Of a DNA stretch of 64,000 nucleotides, positions 60,498 through 64,000 are shown in pieces. Below the pieces are notes generated by a model. The model saw only the letters and a program-made list of their open reading frames with translations, did not search any database and was not told where the DNA came from. Position numbers and translations under genes: made by a program. Location: positions 186,001 to 250,000 of the forward strand of contig NZ_QAGK01000003.1 in the NCBI RefSeq assembly GCF_003057885.1, written 5' to 3'. Position 1 is the first letter of the stretch; each line of letters starts with the position of its first letter. Source of the DNA: Oceaniglobus ichthyenteri (lineage in GTDB: Bacteria > Pseudomonadota > Alphaproteobacteria > Rhodobacterales > Rhodobacteraceae).

Positions 60498-61403
60498 TCA
60501 GATTTCGTTATTGACGGCGTTCAGAATGTGAACCGCTGTCATCAAATCAAGATGTGCGCCGCCGCCGTTTTTGAAAAGGGTAATTTCATCCGCGTCGCTG
60601 CGGGCAAAACTGCCGCTGGCCAGATCATAGAAATCGGCGCGGATCGCATCACGGCTGATGGTGCCATTGTCGAGCGGGATTTTCAGCTCGCCGATGTGAT
60701 CCAATGTGGTATCGCGGCTGTCAACAAACAGGCTGGCGCGGGTGAGGGCGATATCATCCGCCTCGCGCATGTCAGGGCGGTAAGCGCCGATCAGATCAAT
60801 GTGTTGACCGGGGCGCAGCCATTCGCCACGAAGGATCGGCTCGGTCGTCATGGTGGTGGCGATGATGATATCGGCCTTGGCCACAGCGCCCGCCAGATCG
60901 GATGTGGCGGTGGTGATGTCATTTTCCATCGCCCGGGCATTGGCGGGGGAGCGGTTCCAAACCAAAAAGCGGGCGTTTGGAAACAGCGCGCCATAGGCGG
61001 CGCGGGTCGCGCGCGCCTGATTACCCGCGCCCAGGATCAGGATCGTTTCACTGTCCGGTCGGGCCAGATGGCGCGCGGCAAGCAGGCTGTCACCGGCGGT
61101 TTTCCATTTGGTGACGAGGTGAAAATCAATCAGCGCGGTCAGGGTGCCATCGTCGTCAGAATACAGATTGACGCCGCCGTTCACCATCGGGTCACGCCCC
61201 GGAAAGATCGTGGCGGTTTTCACCGCGATGCCCAGGCCATCAATCCAGGCGGCGCGCGATAAAACCGTATCCTTGCCCCGGTATAAAAAGCTGTCCTTGA
61301 TATCGGCCCGGGGCAGGGTGTGCCCCGCGGCCAGGGCATCGGTCAGCGCCAGCCAATCCAACGCCTGTTCGCCTTGATCAAATGAAATGGTGGTGAATGT
61401 CAT
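60498..61403 (-). CDS. Ornithine cyclodeaminase / mu-crystallin family protein
   Basis: A 301-residue NAD(P)-binding protein of the OCD/mu-crystallin family. The dinucleotide motif is LILGAGNQARATRAAYGALF (about residues 127-146). GVNLYSDDDGTLTALID and LIGAYRPDMREADD are conserved blocks. Family members cyclise ornithine to proline, or reduce imino acids such as delta-1-piperideine-2-carboxylate, or act as alanine dehydrogenases. The window also encodes PutA, ornithine decarboxylase and ArgC, which gives the ornithine/proline reading some weight. The start overlaps the HAD stop by 4 bases. Confidence 0.88.
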   Translation of the reverse strand: MTFTTISFDQGEQALDWLALTDALAAGHTLPRADIKDSFLYRGKDTVLSRAAWIDGLGIAVKTATIFPGRDPMVNGGVNLYSDDDGTLTALIDFHLVTKWKTAGDSLLAARHLARPDSETILILGAGNQARATRAAYGALFPNARFLVWNRSPANARAMENDITTATSDLAGAVAKADIIIATTMTTEPILRGEWLRPGQHIDLIGAYRPDMREADDIALTRASLFVDSRDTTLDHIGELKIPLDNGTISRDAIRADFYDLASGSFARSDADEITLFKNGGGAHLDLMTAVHILNAVNNEI

Positions 61404-62020
61404 GTCGCCTCTGCCTCGCTCAACAGGCCCGCGGCGATCAGGCGCTCGGCCCAGCCTTGGGGGGTGGTGAAATGGTGGGTTTGCCAGCCGCGCGTCTGGG
61501 CGGCACTGATGTTTTCGGTGCGGTCATCGGTAAACAACAAGGTGTGAGGAGGGAGGGCACAATCGTCCTCAACAATTTGGTAAATTCTGGCATCGGGTTT
61601 CACCACCCGCAACGCGCCCGACACATAGGTGCGGTCAAATTCCGACAGGAAATCATGTTCGCTTTTGGCCAGATCAAAACTGCCGACACCGAAATTGGTC
61701 AGGGCAAACACCGGCACGCCCTTGGTGCGCAGGGCGCGCAACAACCGCACCGATCGGTGAATCACCGGTTGTGCCAATTGCAGCCAGTTGTCATGCCAAT
61801 CGCGGATTTCGCGGTGCCATTCGGGGTGGGCATCGGCCATGTCGTAAATGGTTTGGGTGAAATCATGCCCCATATCCACCCGTTCGTTCATGCCGATCAC
61901 ATCGACCTGATCGAACAATGCCTTGCGCCGGGCCGGACCAATGGTGCGGTCGTAATATTTTTCGGGCTTCCATTCCAAAAGCACGTTTCCGATGTCAAAA
62001 ACAACCGCCTGAACGGTCAT
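61400..62020 (-). CDS. HAD family hydrolase, YihX-like
   Basis: A 206-residue HAD phosphatase. The nucleophile is Asp9 in [12 protein letters not shown]; as in YihX-type enzymes the second Asp of the DxD motif is replaced by Gly (DIGNV). [15 protein letters not shown] is motif II and [10 protein letters not shown] carries the motif III lysine, with [19 protein letters not shown] as motif IV. YihX dephosphorylates alpha-glucose 1-phosphate, but this specificity cannot be assumed. It is coupled by ATGA overlaps to both neighbours. Confidence 0.9.
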   Translation of the reverse strand: MTVQAVVFDIGNVLLEWKPEKYYDRTIGPARRKALFDQVDVIGMNERVDMGHDFTQTIYDMADAHPEWHREIRDWHDNWLQLAQPVIHRSVRLLRALRTKGVPVFALTNFGVGSFDLAKSEHDFLSEFDRTYVSGALRVVKPDARIYQIVEDDCALPPHTLLFTDDRTENISAAQTRGWQTHHFTTPQGWAERLIAAGLLSEAEAT

Positions 62021-62469
62021 GCCACATCCTTTGCACTGGCGCGCACCGCGCGGTCCAACCCATCCAGAAACCGTGACCGGTCGGCCTTTGTGAACGGTTT
62101 CCCGCCGCCTTGGCGAAACGGATCGGCGGCGCGTAGATCGGTCATCAGATCGCGGGTGGCGAGGGTTTGGCCGATGTTCTTTTCGGTCAGCGGCTCACCA
62201 TCGTGTTTGATCACCCGCGCGCCGTTTTCAATGGCGCGCGCCGCCAGCGGGATATCGGCCGTGACCACCACATCGCCCTTGGTGGCACGGTCGGCGATCC
62301 ACATATCGGCGACATCGGGGCCATCATCCACGATCACCAGTTCCACATTGGGGTTGCGCGACGGGCGGATGCCGCCGTTGCACACCAGAAACATCTTGGT
62401 GTTCAGGCGCGTCGCCACGGTTTCCGCCTCGGTTTTGACCGGGCAGGCATCGGCATCGATATAAATCAT
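62017..62469 (-). CDS. UPF0178 (YaiI/YqxD) family protein
   Basis: A 150-residue protein of a widespread uncharacterised family. The family start [12 protein letters not shown] (residues 1-12) is followed by [20 protein letters not shown] and the C-terminal [19 protein letters not shown]. The acidic DADACP motif suggests a PIN-like or metal-binding nuclease fold, but no function is established. It lies between the HAD gene and fghA with 4-base overlaps on both sides. Confidence 0.92.
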   Translation of the reverse strand: MIYIDADACPVKTEAETVATRLNTKMFLVCNGGIRPSRNPNVELVIVDDGPDVADMWIADRATKGDVVVTADIPLAARAIENGARVIKHDGEPLTEKNIGQTLATRDLMTDLRAADPFRQGGGKPFTKADRSRFLDGLDRAVRASAKDVA

Positions 62470-63290
62470 GCCAGCGCCGCAGCGTGAAACGCGATATGCT
62501 CATCAATGAATGTCGAGATGAAGAAATAACTGTGGTCATATCCCGGCTGCATCCGGAATACGCCGGGCTGACGCCGCGCGGCCATGGCATTTGCCAATGT
62601 TTCGGGGCGCAGTTCTTCCATGAACTGATCATCCGTGCCCACATCGATCAACATCGGCCCCTCAAACCCGGTTTGCAGCATGAGCAGGCTGGCATCATGA
62701 GCCTGCCAGGTGGATTCATCATTGCCCAGATAGGCGGCCATCTGTTTGCGGCCCCAATCGCTGTGGGTGGGGTTGCAGATCGGCGAAAATGCCGAAACGC
62801 TGGAAAACCGACCGGCCAGGCCCATCGCCAAGGTCAGTGCGCCATGCCCGCCCATGGAATGGCCGGTGATCGCCTGGCGGTCAAAATCCAACGGCTGATC
62901 GGCCAGGGCGGCGGGCAGATCATCCGCCACATAATCCCACATCTGGTAATGGTGTGCCCAGGGGTCTTGGGTGGCATTTACATAAAACCCTGCGCCCTGG
63001 CCCAGATCGTAAGCCTCATCATCGGCCACGCCCGCGCCGCGCGGCGATGTGTCGGGAAACACCAAGGCCAGACCATGGCGCGCCGCGTGCGCCTGTGCGC
63101 CCGCCTTGACCATGGCGTTTTCATGGGTGCAGGTCAGCCCCGACAGAAACCAAAGCACCGGCACCTTGCCGTGTTTTGCCTGTGGCGGCAGAAACAGGCC
63201 AAAGGTCATTTCGCCCCCCGTGGCGGCGCTGTCATGGGCATAAACCCCTTGGGTTCCGCCGAAACATGTATTTTCTGATATGGTTTTCAT
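62466..63290 (-). CDS. fghA: S-formylglutathione hydrolase
   Basis: A 274-residue esterase of the FghA/esterase D family, which hydrolyses S-formylglutathione to formate and glutathione in formaldehyde detoxification. Motifs are [13 protein letters not shown] (oxyanion region), [17 protein letters not shown] with Ser145, and the C-terminal [15 protein letters not shown] containing the catalytic His. No formaldehyde dehydrogenase gene is nearby. It is the first of a four-gene overlapping run (fghA, UPF0178, HAD, ornithine cyclodeaminase). Confidence 0.95.
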   Translation of the reverse strand: MKTISENTCFGGTQGVYAHDSAATGGEMTFGLFLPPQAKHGKVPVLWFLSGLTCTHENAMVKAGAQAHAARHGLALVFPDTSPRGAGVADDEAYDLGQGAGFYVNATQDPWAHHYQMWDYVADDLPAALADQPLDFDRQAITGHSMGGHGALTLAMGLAGRFSSVSAFSPICNPTHSDWGRKQMAAYLGNDESTWQAHDASLLMLQTGFEGPMLIDVGTDDQFMEELRPETLANAMAARRQPGVFRMQPGYDHSYFFISTFIDEHIAFHAAALA

Positions 63291-63317
63291 GGTTTGACCT
63301 CTTTCGTTGCCCTATGG

Positions 63318-64000
63318 CTATCCCGTGGCAAGGGCGCTGGCAACACCGCCGCCGGTGATCCAGGCGATCACCAACGAAACGCTCAGCACCGACAGGGCAG
63401 TTGAAATCAGGATTGAGGCCGACACCCGCTGTGGCGCAACCCCGTAATGTTGGGCGATGATATACACATTTCCCGCCACCGGCAGCGATGCCGCGGCAAT
63501 CATCACCCCGGCGGCATAGGGATCAACCGGAATGACATACAACACGGCCACGGCCACCGCCAAAGGGTGCAGCGCCAGTTTGCAGGTCGACAGCCAAATC
63601 GCCACGCTGACCCGTTCGGCCGATTTTGACGCCAGCGATGCGCCGATGGCGAACAGGGCGCCGGGCGTGGCCGCGCCGCCCAATATCGCCAGAAATTCGT
63701 TCATCGGTGCCGGGATCGGCCATTCCAGTGCGGCCCAGCCAAACCCAAGAGCGATGGACATGATCATCGGATTGCGCATCAGGCCCAAACCCACAGTGCG
63801 CACTACTCCAAAGGCCAACCGCCCGTCGCGCCCGCCCGTGATCAGGATCACCACCAGCGATCCAAACACGATCAGATCGACGGCGATAATCAACATCACC
63901 GGGCCGATCGCCCCGTCGCCCAGAAGGAGAACCAACATCGGCACGCCTAAAAACCCGACATTGCCAATCACCGCGCATTGCGCCTCAATTGCGGCCTGTT
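63318..64000 (-). CDS. AEC family transporter (C-terminal part, cut by window edge)
   Basis: The reverse-strand frame enters from beyond base 64000 and ends at 63318, showing about 227 residues of a protein normally near 310. It is very hydrophobic, with six or so helices, including IGNVGFLGVPMLVLLLGDGA and LGGAATPGALFAIGASLASK, the substrate-binding-type blocks of the auxin efflux carrier/MdcF group. Such proteins move malonate, lactate or other organic acids. A GTG at 63971 is not the true start, because the frame continues past it. It lies 27 bases upstream of fghA on the same strand. Confidence 0.88.
   Translation of the reverse strand, partial: QAAIEAQCAVIGNVGFLGVPMLVLLLGDGAIGPVMLIIAVDLIVFGSLVVILITGGRDGRLAFGVVRTVGLGLMRNPMIMSIALGFGWAALEWPIPAPMNEFLAILGGAATPGALFAIGASLASKSAERVSVAIWLSTCKLALHPLAVAVAVLYVIPVDPYAAGVMIAAASLPVAGNVYIIAQHYGVAPQRVSASILISTALSVLSVSLVIAWITGGGVASALATG

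Noticed and set aside
1-64000. CRISPR arrays, insertion sequences, prophage or rRNA genes
   Set aside because: No regularly spaced repeats, transposase or phage-type genes, or ribosomal RNA sequence were seen on either strand.

Overview
The window looks like a chromosomal segment of a Rhodobacteraceae/Roseobacter-type alphaproteobacterium. I infer this from the high GC content, dense ATGA-overlapping operons, several sugar ABC importers of the RbsA/RbsC type, a PutR-controlled PutA, a fused rhodanese-like/SQR protein and a short-form cytochrome bd (CioAB) with a DUF2474 peptide. The genus cannot be fixed from sequence alone. I see no rRNA, CRISPR array, insertion sequence, integrase or prophage. 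One tRNA-Leu(UAA) is present. Both ends cut genes: a nitroreductase on the left and an AEC transporter on the right.

Layout. 0-1.5 kb: partial nitroreductase, a small conserved-type protein and an M48 lipoprotein peptidase. 1.4-8.8 kb: a sugar/aldonate locus with a GntR regulator and FucU-like mutarotase diverging from a UxaA-family dehydratase, an ABC importer (ATPase, permease, binding protein) and an FAH-family hydrolase. 8.8-17.6 kb: a second sugar locus of seven reverse-strand genes (two TIM-barrel isomerase/epimerase-like proteins, a Gfo/Idh/MocA dehydrogenase and a four-gene ABC importer). It diverges from a LacI regulator across two matching palindromic operators; six of the genes are chained by five 4-base overlaps. 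17.6-20.7 kb: a DevBCA-type exporter.

20.8-32.6 kb is a respiration and sulfur block: DsrE-like periplasmic protein, CioA-CioB-DUF2474 oxidase, 1-Cys peroxiredoxin, then Rrf2 and Crp/Fnr regulators leading a DUF2892 / two YeeE-YedE proteins / persulfide-dioxygenase-like MBL / rhodanese-SQR fusion / SulP series, and a diheme peroxidase. Read together, SQR would pass sulfide electrons to quinone and a sulfide-tolerant oxidase would reoxidise the quinol. A structured intergenic region with a reverse-strand terminator follows (32.6-32.8 kb), then a transglutaminase-DUF2126 amidoligase fusion next to an Mx-type metallopeptidase.

37.4-64 kb is mostly housekeeping: a HisC-like aminotransferase, ValS, an Lrp regulator diverging from ornithine decarboxylase with a structured leader, an orphan molybdopterin hydroxylase, a DUF2235 hydrolase, PaaI thioesterase, MetF/LysR (MetR-like), SuhB, GFA protein, rhomboid protease, PutA/PutR, tRNA-Leu, PncB, ArgC, PncA, TrhO, a metallophosphatase, and the FghA / UPF0178 / HAD / ornithine cyclodeaminase operon. 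Amino-acid themes recur (ornithine decarboxylase, ornithine cyclodeaminase, PutA, ArgC), and NAD salvage is represented by PncA and PncB. No intergenic stretch exceeds 300 bases.
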